Assembly: GCA_963576735.1 (NCBI GenBank)
Contig: OY755196.1
Coordinates: 5,747,912 to 5,811,911, forward strand
Source: Bedellia somnulentella
Taxonomy: Eukaryota; Arthropoda; Insecta; Lepidoptera; Bedelliidae
Reading direction: 5' to 3'
Length of the DNA stretch: 64,000 bases
Part shown: positions 22,242 through 33,500 of the stretch, piece after piece
Position numbering within the stretch: position 1 is the stretch's first letter
How the letters are laid out: the number at the start of each line of letters is the position of its first letter
Position numbers and translations under genes: made by a program
The notes under the pieces: generated by a model
What the model was told of the DNA's origin: nothing
The model's input: the letters and a program-made list of their open reading frames with translations, nothing else
Databases searched by the model: none

Positions 22242-22442
22242 TTAAATAATAAGATGGATAATAAAAAACACGGATGTTGTCAGGTTTATGGCATTCGTAG
22301 TTGAATTACAGCTAAGAACTCCAATATCTTCAAGAGCTATGCAATTGCCTTGATCCGAAGCTTTTATCTCTAAATTGCACAATACTTTGCGGTATATACC
22401 CTTAAATTGTTTTGCATTTGGGTTGTCGTTCAATCCACCATG
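22242..22442 (-). pseudogene. P-element-type transposase C-terminal fragment
   Basis: The frame reads MHGGLNDNPNAKQFKGIYRK and then continues to NCIALEDIGVL and SCNS. The GG-x-N-D-x-P-x-A-x-Q-F pattern is the conserved C-terminal segment of P-element/THAP9 transposases, as I know the family. It is not connected in frame to the THAP part. Confidence 0.6.
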
Positions 22443-22537
22443 CATAGCGTATATAAAAACAGTAATAACTTTTAGATACAAAATATTATAAAAACAATTA
22501 ATATTTAGACACATACATAATATTTAAATACAATTAA

Positions 22538-22729
22538 CTAGCTCTTCACCCGCGTCTTCTTTCACGTAGGTACACATATATCACTGCTTACCCTTTTTCG
22601 AATTTATCGTATTTCGATGTATAATTTATATATCTTCAAAGTTTCATCCAAATTCCTTTAGTAGATTTTGTCTGAAAGCGTAACAATTACATCCACACAA
22701 ACTTTCACAATTATAATATTATAGTAAGA
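22538..22729 (-). mobile_element. Helitron-like element, copy 2
   Basis: On - it starts TCTTACTATAATATTATAAT and ends GCGGGTGAAGAGCTAG next to T. The termini match those of 2169-2426. Confidence 0.4.
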
Positions 22730-22959
22730 CATATATTTATATGTATAATATTACGTATATACAGTATTTTGCTGCTTTCGTCTGCAGGAAATCTAAAATA
22801 CCCAAAAGTACTTATTTTTCACCATTTAGAATTTCTACCTAAACATAATATTCTTATGTTGAAAATGGTAGAAAATACAAAGTTCTACGCTTGCAACACT
22901 GACATGGCGGCGTAAAAAAATTCGTAATTTAAACAAAATTAAATTGCTTTCAATCATCG

Positions 22960-23065
22960 AAAGTAAGTGGAAAATAACAATAGTAACCGGTGAAATGTGA
23001 TTCCCAGTCCTTTAGCTTTGATATTTACTCTATTTCGACAAGATGGAAGTACGTAAGTCGTCATA
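22960..23065 (-). pseudogene. THAP-domain N-terminal remnant
   Basis: The frame reads MTTYVLPSCRNRVN and then GLGITFHR, directly before a GT that could be a splice donor. This resembles the start of a THAP zinc finger (C-x-C, NR, ITFHRFP). The first zinc Cys is Tyr here, so it is a degenerate finger. Confidence 0.5.
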
Positions 23066-23764
23066 ATGAATTTTTTTGTGGAGCTGTTTTGGCTTATCAC
23101 TTTCAAAGCTTCTAACCGACTGAGTGCGGGTGCGTTGCGTTGATATGCAAGAGAAACCAATGAAATAGGACTATCGATGCGGCCGTGAGCGGATTCTGGG
23201 TACTCTTTATTCTATGAAACTCCCTTTCTCTTGTTTCCTGCAGTCGATCTTGCATCCAATATTCTTTTTCAAGTCTCTGTACATGGTTTACCTCCTTTTT
23301 TCAGTCAGCAGCAGTTATGGAAACTAAATGAAAGATATACTTCAGCACCCCCAATTGATATATATCTTTCTTTTCACTGAAGTGACACATTTTGCACACG
23401 TCCAGAGATGCTAACGCTACTGGCGAGAGCGGGGCGCTGCGCGGGATAGCGGGGGGAGGGTTGTTTGTCGAGCCAGGTGTCATGTTAACTCGCGGGAGTT
23501 ATAATAAGAAAACTATAATTTATTATATACGTAGGTCACCCTATAACTTTTATTTAGTTAGGAGCTAATTGACAATGACAGTCTAAAATTTCAAGATGGC
23601 GACAGTAGTACTGATTCAGCCGTCGTCGGCCAAAAAAAATTTGTGGATCTGTATACGTACACATATTCGCCATTTTGGCAGGCAAAGATCATTTGGTTGG
23701 ACCATACAGCCTAACAAGCCTAAAACATAGTATTTTCTAAGATTTTCACGATTGCACATTATAA

Positions 23765-23945
23765 TTAAAACAACTTTTTGACTTTCGGATATTTTAATCG
23801 CGTATTATTACATGGTTTTTTAAAGCCCGACGTTTCGAAAACTTCCCGTGACCATGATAACTGAAAAGTTTTCGAAACGTCGGGCTTTAAAAAACCATGT
23901 AATAATACGCGATTAAAATATCCGAAAGTCAAAAAGTTGTTTTAA
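23765..23945. repeat. Perfect fold-back element, 80-bp arms (family F)
   Basis: Arms 23765-23844 and 23866-23945 are exact reverse complements around a 21-nt spacer. They contain GACTTTCGGATATTTTAATC and CCCGACGTTTCGAAAACTT. Diverged copies are at 15346 and 39055. The perfect arms imply a recent origin or gene conversion. Confidence 0.9.
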
Positions 23946-24184
23946 GCCTAAAACAGCCTAAGAAAAGAAAGAAAATAAATTCAAACAAACGAGTTTTTTT
24001 TATAAGTTATGGAATGTCCACTACTTTTATTATCTATTTGTTTTAATCTCTATCTAAACAAATTGTATATAATTCGAGTTTTAAGATTATGGATTACATT
24101 AAAGCGCAGAGAGCGGATCGGTACGTAATAGACGGCTAAAGTTAAAGAGTAGTAAAATGTTCTCAGTAACAAATTCAGGTGGTC

Positions 24185-24250
24185 AAAGTAACACTAGTCG
24201 TCTGCACGATAAGCGGTGTTCTACCCACTGAGCTATCACGTCGTTTGAAC
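24185..24250 (-). mobile_element. SINE S2 head fragment
   Basis: GGTGTTCTACCCACTGAGCT, then ATCACGTCGTTTGAA, match the antisense tRNA-like head. Confidence 0.5.
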
Positions 24251-24475
24251 GTCGTACTCATTTGAACCACCACCGCACCCACATAAAACTGTTTCGATTT
24301 GTTATATACGAGAGATTAAATAATACACAACCACATCATAGTTACTCTTTAATAAAATTGAGCAAATAATTACAATTTTGGTGATGATTCCATTAGTTTC
24401 ACTAACACTTAAAGCTTTTTATACAACTACTGTTTTGCCGCTTAAATTTAAATAAAATTTAAAGCCATAAAATAA

Positions 24476-24481
24476 TTTATT
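24476..24481 (-). promoter_or_regulatory. Candidate poly(A) signal for the long SDCCAG8 isoform
   Basis: TTTATT on + reads AATAAA on -, 59 nt after the stop at 24540. Confidence 0.5.
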
Positions 24482-24539
24482 GCACTTTACTTAACTAAAT
24501 CAAACTTAAATCTATTTAAGTGAATACTTTTTCAATTGG

Positions 24540-27500
24540 CTATCTCTGATTGACTTTCTTTTTCTCTAATGGAGAATTGTTCCTTTTTGGATCTTGATAC
24601 TCGGATTTCACAGTTTGGTCTTTCACAGCAATTGGGCTTGGTGTATTGACGCTAGGAGTAACTATATCTTTATCAAGATCTTGCTTTTCGCGCTGTACAT
24701 TATTTACCGTGTCATTGATATTTTCATCTGTTTTATAGTTTTGATCTTCTGGCACATTTGTATTATAGCCATCGTTATCTGCTACGTAGCTTTGGTTGGT
24801 GTAGTAATCAGAATTCTCGGCATTATACACCGGGTTAGCTATATTTTGGTTTTGACCAGTAGCATCATAATTGTATGGCTCTTGATAATTATTGGCATCT
24901 GTTGCATACTGCTGCTGAGGAACGTAATTTTCTAAATTCTGTGGATATTCTCCTTGATACGCCGTTTGGTCATAATTTTGATCGTAACCTTGGTTTTGGT
25001 AATCAGAGTTTTCTACATAAGCTTGACCATAATTGGGATCATAATTTGTTTGCTCAACATATTGATTATCATTATTTTGCTCGTACTCATTTGGTATATT
25101 ATTATGACCAGTATTTTCAACTTGTTGAGTTCCACTATTATCTTTTACATCGATTTCTTCTTGCGCTTCATCGTAACTTTGTAAGGGTACTTCGACTCTG
25201 TCTTGAATTTGAAGTTCTTGTCTCAAAGATGATTTTGAAGATTGTCGACTGAGAGGTCTCGATGGTGGGTTACTGTTTCGACGGTTGAGTCCGATGTCTG
25301 CGATTGAAGATTTTCTGCTGAGTCTGGCGACGCCGGTGGGGTCAGCTCCGGGATGTGGTGGTCTGGCAGTGGCAACGGCTGGTTCGATATTTCCATAGGA
25401 TTGGGGTAAGTGAGAGGGAGGTGCTGCAATTTTAATGTTTATTAAAGACCATAATATGCATATTACATATTCATACATACATATTCTCACGCCGTTAGTT
25501 CCCATTGGGGTAGGCAGAGACTATCGATCGCCACTTTGTACGATCCTGGCAAACCTCTCTGGCTTCGTTTACATCCATCAATCTTTTCATACATGCTCTT
25601 TTATTCTTCATACTGCGGACACCTGCCTTTTTGAGCACATTTTCTATTTGATCCAAATGTGTCCTCCGAGGTCGTCCTCTACTAACATTACCTTCCACAT
25701 TGGCTCTATATATCTCTTTCACCAATTTACTGTCATCCATCCTCTCTATGTGCCCAAACCATCTCAACATTCCTTTTTCTATCTTTCTTACAATATCATC
25801 TTTTACACCACACCTTCCACGAATCACATCATTCCTCACACGATCACATAACCTTACATTTCACACTTTTCTGAGGGATCTCATTTCTACTGCATTCACT
25901 CTACTTTCATGCTTCTTCTGCCACACCCAACATTCACTGCCATACATAAGCGTAGGAACGAGGACAGCATCATGCACAGCCATTCGGGCCTTTGCAGACA
26001 CCGACTGACTAGACATTAGACTATCCAGTGCTCCATTTACCGCATTACCCTTTTTCACTCTTCTCTCGATATCTTCATCACACTTTCCATCCCTAGTAAA
26101 CAAACTTCCCAAATATACAAACTCTTTCACTTGTTCCACTTTCTTACCATTAATCTCAATCACGCATTCGGTCATATTCACCTCTCTCTCAAAAACCATA
26201 GTTTTTGTTTTATCCACATTCAACCTCATTCCCTTTTTTTCAAAAGACGCACATGCAATATTCATCATCTCTTGCAGCTCTTCCACCGATGATGCAAGTA
26301 GCACTTGATCGTCGGCATACAAGAGGCATTTAATGATGAATCCACCCATTCTCAATCCATAATCACTTTCACGCAACTCTGTTAAACAGTCATCCATGAA
26401 CAAATTGAAGAGCCACGGGGAAGCTACACAACCCTGTCGGACACCCCGAGAGATCCAGTCAGTATTTTCCCCTTTTACTCTCACACATGCACTGGAATCC
26501 TCATAGAGTGATACCAGTGCACGTATAAGTCGACTCCCCAAACCGAACTTGGATAACACCTCCCATAAACACTTTCTTACCACCCTATCATACGCCTTCT
26601 CTAAATCAATGAAGGAGCAATACACCTTTCGGTTCTTAGCTAAGAACTTTTCGGTGATGCTCCTTAAAGAGAAGATTTGGTCCATACATCCCATTCCCTT
26701 TCTAAATCCTGCTTGCACATCCCAAATTTTATCATCCGTTTCATTCATCACTCTTTCAATCAAAACCTTTGCATACAATTTACATAATATGATTTACAGT
26801 ATTAAATAGTAATATAGATACGAGTACATTAATATAAATTAGCCTTAATATTCAAAAACTTTTATCAGTGTTTGGCGGATGTTAATGCGTAGGTGCTAAG
26901 TGGCTAACTTGGTGATAGAAGATAAACACTCAAAATGTGGAACTGTATTTATTCTCAGGTGAACCGTACTTTACAAAGGTTGGTGCAGAAGTGTCGTTTG
27001 TTAAAATCTAGTATCTAAGATAAATTAATTACACATACAAATAAGGAGTGGTGCCGAGTGCATAAAACATGATGTAAGTTTGTCCTAGATTTTCGTGACG
27101 AATGACTAATGAGTACATAGTAGGCACACCACTTCCCTTCCAAAAAAAAAATTTTAAAGAAATTTAAAAATAATTGTACAAAGTAAAATTAAAGGAGACA
27201 CTCTTAGCTTTAAAAATAAAAATAAAGTATACATTTTACTTTAAGTAAATAATAAAATAATTAATTTAGTATTACGTTATTTTACCATTATATATGGGTA
27301 ATATATATTCACTTCACTTCACTGCACTTTAATTAACTATCACTTTTGCTGAAATTTTAACTTTTTCTTCACTCCTTGGGCTAGTTAACAGAGTATACCG
27401 GTGAGGGGCGATTGCCATCATTGAGACGGCGGCTAGCCTGTGATCCTTGTAGTTCTCTTTGGAGAAATGCTGAGTATTTCCTTTTACAGCATTTGCCAAT

Positions 27501-30500
27501 AAAATAGCATGTTGCTATGAATGCTATTCCGAATATAATCAGTAGTATGAGGTCTAGCTTGCTATGGGTGATTTCATGGAGCAAGTTAGAGCTAGCCGAA
27601 TTTCCTGCTCCATTTTGCGCGATGATGACTTCTTCGCGACTCTGAGTTTTTCCCATCTTTAGGATTTTTATTGCAGTAAGTATTTTCTCCTGGTGACAAA
27701 GTGGTAATGAATCGAAATTTCAATTGTTGAACCACACTGTCCTCTTAATAAGGCGTCCGGATCGTGTTCGTAACGGACTGTTTTGTTTTTCGTTACCATC
27801 TTTGTTACCCGTGTTCGGATCTTTGCTTGATCTAAATATTTCTACCTTTTTTGTTTGTGATGATTCAATTTCAGTATCACTGTGTATTAAAAATGCAGGT
27901 TTCAAACGGTCAATTGATACTGTTCTGGTTTTGTCCGAAAACTTTATATCAAAAGTTTTATCGTCCCGTTTTATGACTTTGTAGGGTCCAGAATAGGGTG
28001 GGGTCAAAGGTCTTGTAGAGTGGTCGCAGCGTACAAATACGTATGTACACGTTTTTAATTCAGGATGGATGAACATGTTTCTCTGATGGTATGGTTTTCT
28101 TGGAACTGCTGAGTACATTCGTATGCGTTTCCTCAGATTCTGGAGAAATGTATCGCTATCTGGGATCTTCTGCGTTGTCGGCTCAAAGAAATCACCGGGA
28201 AGCTTTATGGGGGTTCCGTACACAAGTTCTGCTGCTGATGTTTCAGTGTCGTCGCGGAGACTTGCCCTTAATCCTAAGAGGACTGTGGGCAGTTCGGTAA
28301 CCCAGTTTTCTGTGTTTCCACGCGACATTAAAGCTGCCTTTAGGGTCCTGTGCCATCTTTCAATTTTTCCATTTGCCTGAGGGTGATATGCTGTTGTGTG
28401 GATTTTCTTGATGCCCATGCATCTTGTCAGGTTGGTGAATAAATGTGACTCAAATTGACGTCCTTGATCAGTGGTAATTCTCAACGGACATCCAAACCTC
28501 GTAATCCACTGATTGTAAACTCCCTCTGCCACTGACTCAGCTGTGATATCTTGCAGAGGTATGGCTTCAGGCCAATTTGTAGCTCGATCTATCATTGTGA
28601 GCAAATATTTGTATCCTTGACAGTACGATAAAGGACCCACAATGTCAATGTGCAAGTGTTGAAAACGTTCACTTGTTGGAAATGAACCGAGAGGTGAAAT
28701 TGTGTGTCTTTGTATCTTAGATTTTTGACAATCCAAACATGATCGTGTCCAATCGTTTATATCCTTGTTCATTGACTTCCAGAAATATCTATTTCCGATC
28801 ATTTTCCTAGTAGCTCTTGTGCCCGGATGACTAATTCCATGTATGGTTTTGAAGACTGCTACACGAAACTGCTCTGGCAAATATGGTCGTGCCGATTCTT
28901 TTGATATCTCACAGTAAATAGGCATGTTAGAGTTTGGATAAGTAATTGTTTTGAATTTTAAATTCTTGGATTTTTGCATTAATTTTAATTCTTCATCTTC
29001 TTTTTGAAATTTGGATAATTCTTCGTAATTCATAGGAGAAGGCATGTCTATTTGTTCAATTCGCGACAATGCATCAGCGACTTTATTTTCGGAGCCTTGA
29101 ATGTGTTGAATTGAAGTACAAAACTGGCTGATGAAATCCAGGTGTCTCAGCCTTCGCGGGGTATCCGTAGAAGTTGTTTTCTTGTTAAGCGCGTATACCA
29201 GTGGCTTGTGGTCAGTAAACACGGTAACATTTTGGCCTTCTATCATGTTTCGAAAATGTTTGGTGGCCATGTAAATAGCCAGCAATTCCCTGTCGTAGGC
29301 AGAATACCGTTTTTGGGCTTCACTGAACTTACATGAGAAAAAACTTAGTGGCTGCCAACTTTTGCCCACTTTTTGTTCCAGTACGGCTCCCGCACATGTG
29401 TTTGAGGCATCAGCCACTAAAGCCAAAGGGGCTCCAGCTACGGGATGAGCCAGTAACGCAGCTTCACGGAGGCTATTCTTGCACAGAGTGAAAGCATTTT
29501 CGGCTTCTTCAGTCCACGAAATGCGCGATTTATCTTTCCGCTTTTTGTTGTGTAAATATAAATTCAAAGGTTCTTGATATTTGGCTGCTTTAGGTAAATG
29601 ACTTCTGTAGAAATTAATCATACCCAAAAATCTTCTTAGCTGTTCTACTGTTTCGGGTTTGGGGTATTCAGCTAAAGCTTTGACGCGGTCTTCCAATGGT
29701 TGTATTCCTTTGTTTGAGACGTGATATCCCAGAAAGTCAATTTCTTCCTTACCGAATTCACATTTCGCTAAGTTTATAGTCACACCATGCTGGTTCAGGC
29801 GTTCGAAAACGATGTTTAGGTGTAAACGGTGCTCAGCTTCTGAATCCGAAGCAATTATGGTATCGTCTACAAAATTAAACAGAAAGTTCAGCCCGTGGTA
29901 TACGACGTTATTCATGAAACGCTGAAAGGTTTGACTAGCATTACGTAAGCCAAATGTCATTCTCGGAAATTCATACAGTCCGAAGGGCGTGATGATTGCC
30001 GTCTTCTCGATATCCTCCGGAGCAACTGGCACAAAATGGTAAGCTCGCTGAAGATCTATGCGTGAGAATATCTTTTTCCCTGCCAAGAGGTATTGGAAAT
30101 CGTGGATTCTTGGAATTGGATATCTGTCTGGCTTCGTTATTGAGTTTAAATTGCGATAATCACCACAGGGTCGCAATTCACCGTTCTTCTTAAGCACGAC
30201 GTGTAGTGGGCTTGCCCAGCAACTCTTAGAAGGTCGACAAATACCGATTTGCTGCATGTAATCAAATTCCTTTTTTACCTTGGCGTATTTGTCTGGGGGA
30301 AGCGGCCGTGAACGTGCAAATACGGGTGATCCGGTAGTCTCGATGTGATGCACAACATTATGTTTTGGGGTGTCTTTATAGCACACAGGTTTCGTAATGT
30401 CGGGATAAGCTGATAACAAATCATAGTAAGAATTTGTCACGTCAATTGTTTTGATGTTCACGTATTCGTAATTGACTATAGATCCAATAACATTTAGATT

Positions 30501-33500
30501 AGTCACTGCGTCGATGATCTTTCTCCCGTTTATGTCTACCAAAAGTTTATGATGACTGAGGAAATCAGCTCCCAGGATTGGTTGTTTTACGTCTGCCAAA
30601 ATAAATGTCCATAAATACGGTCTTCGTAATTTTAAATTTAGTACTAGGTTTTTAGTTCCGTACGTTCTTATTTCCGTGCCGTTTGCAGCGTATAATTTGT
30701 ATCCATCACTTGAGTCGTTTCTAAATGATTTCTTAGTAGCCGGTAGTACTGAGACATTAGCTCCCGTATCCACCAAAAAACGTAGACCACTGTTTGAGTC
30801 GGTCACGCAGAGGCGATGAGAAGGGGAGATGGTGCAGACATCCGCCACTGGCTGCACCGATTTTAGTTTTCCGAATGGTCTGCTATTTTCTTCCAGGAGC
30901 ACGGATCTGTACATTTATTAGCTCTATGGCGAAATCGACGATGATAATAACAAAGTCTGCCAGTGTCATTTGATACGGCATGATTCACCTTACGGCCTCT
31001 CGAAACGGATCGACTATGGTAGCGCCGAAAATCATTAAAATTCCTTTGTCTAGGTCTTGATCTCTGTAATTCCATGACCTGCAGATTTAGTTGTGCTATT
31101 TGTGCTTGCAGCGCTGTAAATTCATCAGATCTACTGGTATTCTTGCTGCAGGAGGAGACTTCTGTAACATGGAGAGGTCGAGTATTTTCCATAATTTTAT
31201 CAGCGATCGCTGCTAAGTTCTCTAAATCTTTCACCTCGCTCACGGCGAGAACAGCACGAATTGATGATGGAAGGTGTCCTTGCCACATTATGTTCAGAGT
31301 TTCATCTGGAATCTTGCTCCTGGCCAAATCGCGCATATTGCGTAGCAAATGTGACGGTTTCTGATCACCGAGTTCAATTTCGCTCAATAATTTTTGCAGT
31401 TGTCTATTTTCCGATTCCTCGTAAACAGTTAAGAGTCTTGTTTTCAAGGCTTCATATTTTTTAGTCGCTGGTGGCGTTAACAGGATGTCACTGACTTGCT
31501 TGATTACATCTTTGCCGAGTTTGGTTACCACCAGATTAAATTTCGCTTCATCACTAAGTTTTTGAGGTGTCAAGATTGCTTCTATTTGTACGAACCATAA
31601 GCGCGGTTGATCGCACCAGAATTCAGGAAGACGAGACGAGACAGTCACTGTCGATAGTTCTGGCGTGGTTCGTTGACTCGGTTCGGATTGGGCCATACTG
31701 TAGCACCTTGTTGGTAGGCTTCTTTATTTGTGTTTTCGTATCTCCTAGGACAGGATCACGCAACCTTCTGATCACGTCGGGGTCACCAGTTTGGCGGATG
31801 TTAATGCGTAGGTGCTAAGTGGCTAACTTGGTGATAGAAGATAAACACTCAAAATGTGGAACTGTATTTATTCTCAGGTGAACCGTACTTTACAAAGGTT
31901 GGTGCAGAAGTGTCGTTTGTTAAAATCTAGTATCTAAGATAAATTAATTACACATACAAATAAGGAGTGGTGCCGAGTGCATAAAACATGATGTAAGTCT
32001 GTCCTAGATTTTCGTGACGAATGACTAATGAGTACATAGTAGGCACAAGTGATTGATAGTGTAAAGCTCCCAGTGATTTACAAGAGTTTTTTTGTTCTTT
32101 TTTCCATAATTTATTTATACATATAATATAAGCTTTAATATTCCCCTACTTTATTTGCATTAATCATCCTATTACGTACTTACATACGTTTATATACTCA
32201 CGGCTATAAATCCCAAAAAGTGACATCCACAGCCTTAAAATTAGAAAATCTTTAGGAACTTTTGGGAGTCAAATCAGAGAAGGTTTGTTTAATAAACATT
32301 ATTGGTAATCATAATTTTATCGAATGACGCAATGTCCAACCGCATCACCCAACAGTCACTTAAAACACCTTAATACTCCAAGTCACCTCTTGCGACACCC
32401 GAAGGAAGAAAATAATTTGTGCAATTCTAAGCGGACACTACTCCGCTAATCATAATTTTATCATTGTCACTCGCACACAAGCAGCGTCTCTCACATATCG
32501 TGTCATTTTTTTGTCATAAGTATAAAATACCAATTAGTAGTAAGTTGGTACAAAGAAAAGAAGGATGTACTGTACTGACAAGTATATCTTTGCTGTTCTC
32601 GCTAACAAATAATAATAGTTAAGTTAAAAAACGAGACACTCAAAAGCAAAGAGCAATAGAATCAAATCCCGAAAAATACCTGCATCTCTTCTTACTAAAG
32701 TCATATACGTGTGGTTCATTAATATATAAGTTTAAAGTATAGCAAAATAATTAATTGTTACATTTCTATCGGTACTGTTCACAAATCTTTTTACCCCATC
32801 TATTGCATCATGCTTATAGATGTTTTAGTTTCAATTGTGGTTGCAGTTTATATGTATATTTTAATTATATTTTTTATTTGTATCCTCTGCAAGTCATTGT
32901 TTTGCTTTTGTTGGAGCTAACTTAATCTCCATGCTATATCCGTTTTTTTATTGGTCTTACCTTGGTAGTGCATTTCAGGAGTGCTGGGTTGTTGAACTGC
33001 CTGCCCCAGCAGCTCTACTTGACGGTGCAGAGTTGCCAGTTCTTGCCTAAACAACACACACAGTGACAAACATAACACACACACCCCCAAACATGGTGCG
33101 GAAAACTTGGAAGACTAGAAATCTTTACCTCGACTTTTTTCACGCACTCCCCAAACTTGGTGCAACTTGAAAGTCTCAAAACTAACTCTGTTTTTTTTAT
33201 TCGTGTTCAAAAGTTTTTTAACTTGAGTTCTTGAAGCAAGAAATAAAATAATAGGTGCTGACCAAAATATCACTGCGATTAACTTATGATCTACTGTTCA
33301 ATCCTAAGTCTTTGATACATTATCTCATCATATTGACTAGCAGTAACTGCCAAAATATAGGCATGAGATCAAAAAGTATTTATTTTTGGAGCGATCCCAT
33401 TAACAATAATTAAAGTATAAAAAGCAACATGATCCTCTTAGTCATCATCATACCAAGCCAACTGCAAAAATATATTGGTATTTAATATGACTACAAAAAA

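Larger units (their letters stand above)
21253..23511 (-). mobile_element. P-element/THAP9-like DNA transposon relic
   Basis: The TIRs match perfectly over about 37 bp: CTCCCGCGAGTTAACATGAC (left, from about 21262) and its reverse complement ending near 23502. Both are flanked by TTATAA-type sequence, so the exact duplication is unresolved. On - the interior reads a THAP-type N-terminus at about 23065-22960 and a P-element-type C-terminal block at 22442-22290. An S1 SINE and a Helitron-like repeat are inserted inside. The transposase is fragmentary, so the element cannot move by itself. Confidence 0.6.
26871..32047 (-). mobile_element. Full-length Ty3/gypsy LTR retrotransposon, CsRn1/Kabuki-like
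   Basis: The 258-bp LTRs at 26871-27128 and 31790-32047 differ at one base. The element is about 5.18 kb and flanked by a candidate 4-bp duplication AGTG (26867-26870, 32048-32051). The primer site is complementary to tRNA-Trp and the Gag zinc motif is CHCC, both hallmarks of the CsRn1 group. gag, pol and a third ORF are open. It lies in the last SDCCAG8 intron, in sense. Confidence 0.92.

Noticed and set aside
23595..23700. Possible first coding exon (AAGATGGCGACAG)
   Set aside because: The Kozak-like context is suggestive, but the frame is short and no downstream exon was found. A related sequence in reverse complement near 19450 suggests a repeat.
24594..25252. Several hydrophobic open frames on +
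   Set aside because: They are antisense shadows of the Tyr/Asn/Gln-rich SDCCAG8 tail, whose codon bias yields Ile/Leu-rich reverse frames.
28091..30193. Open frames on + across the gypsy element
   Set aside because: They are shadows of the intact pol frame on -, with no motifs of their own.
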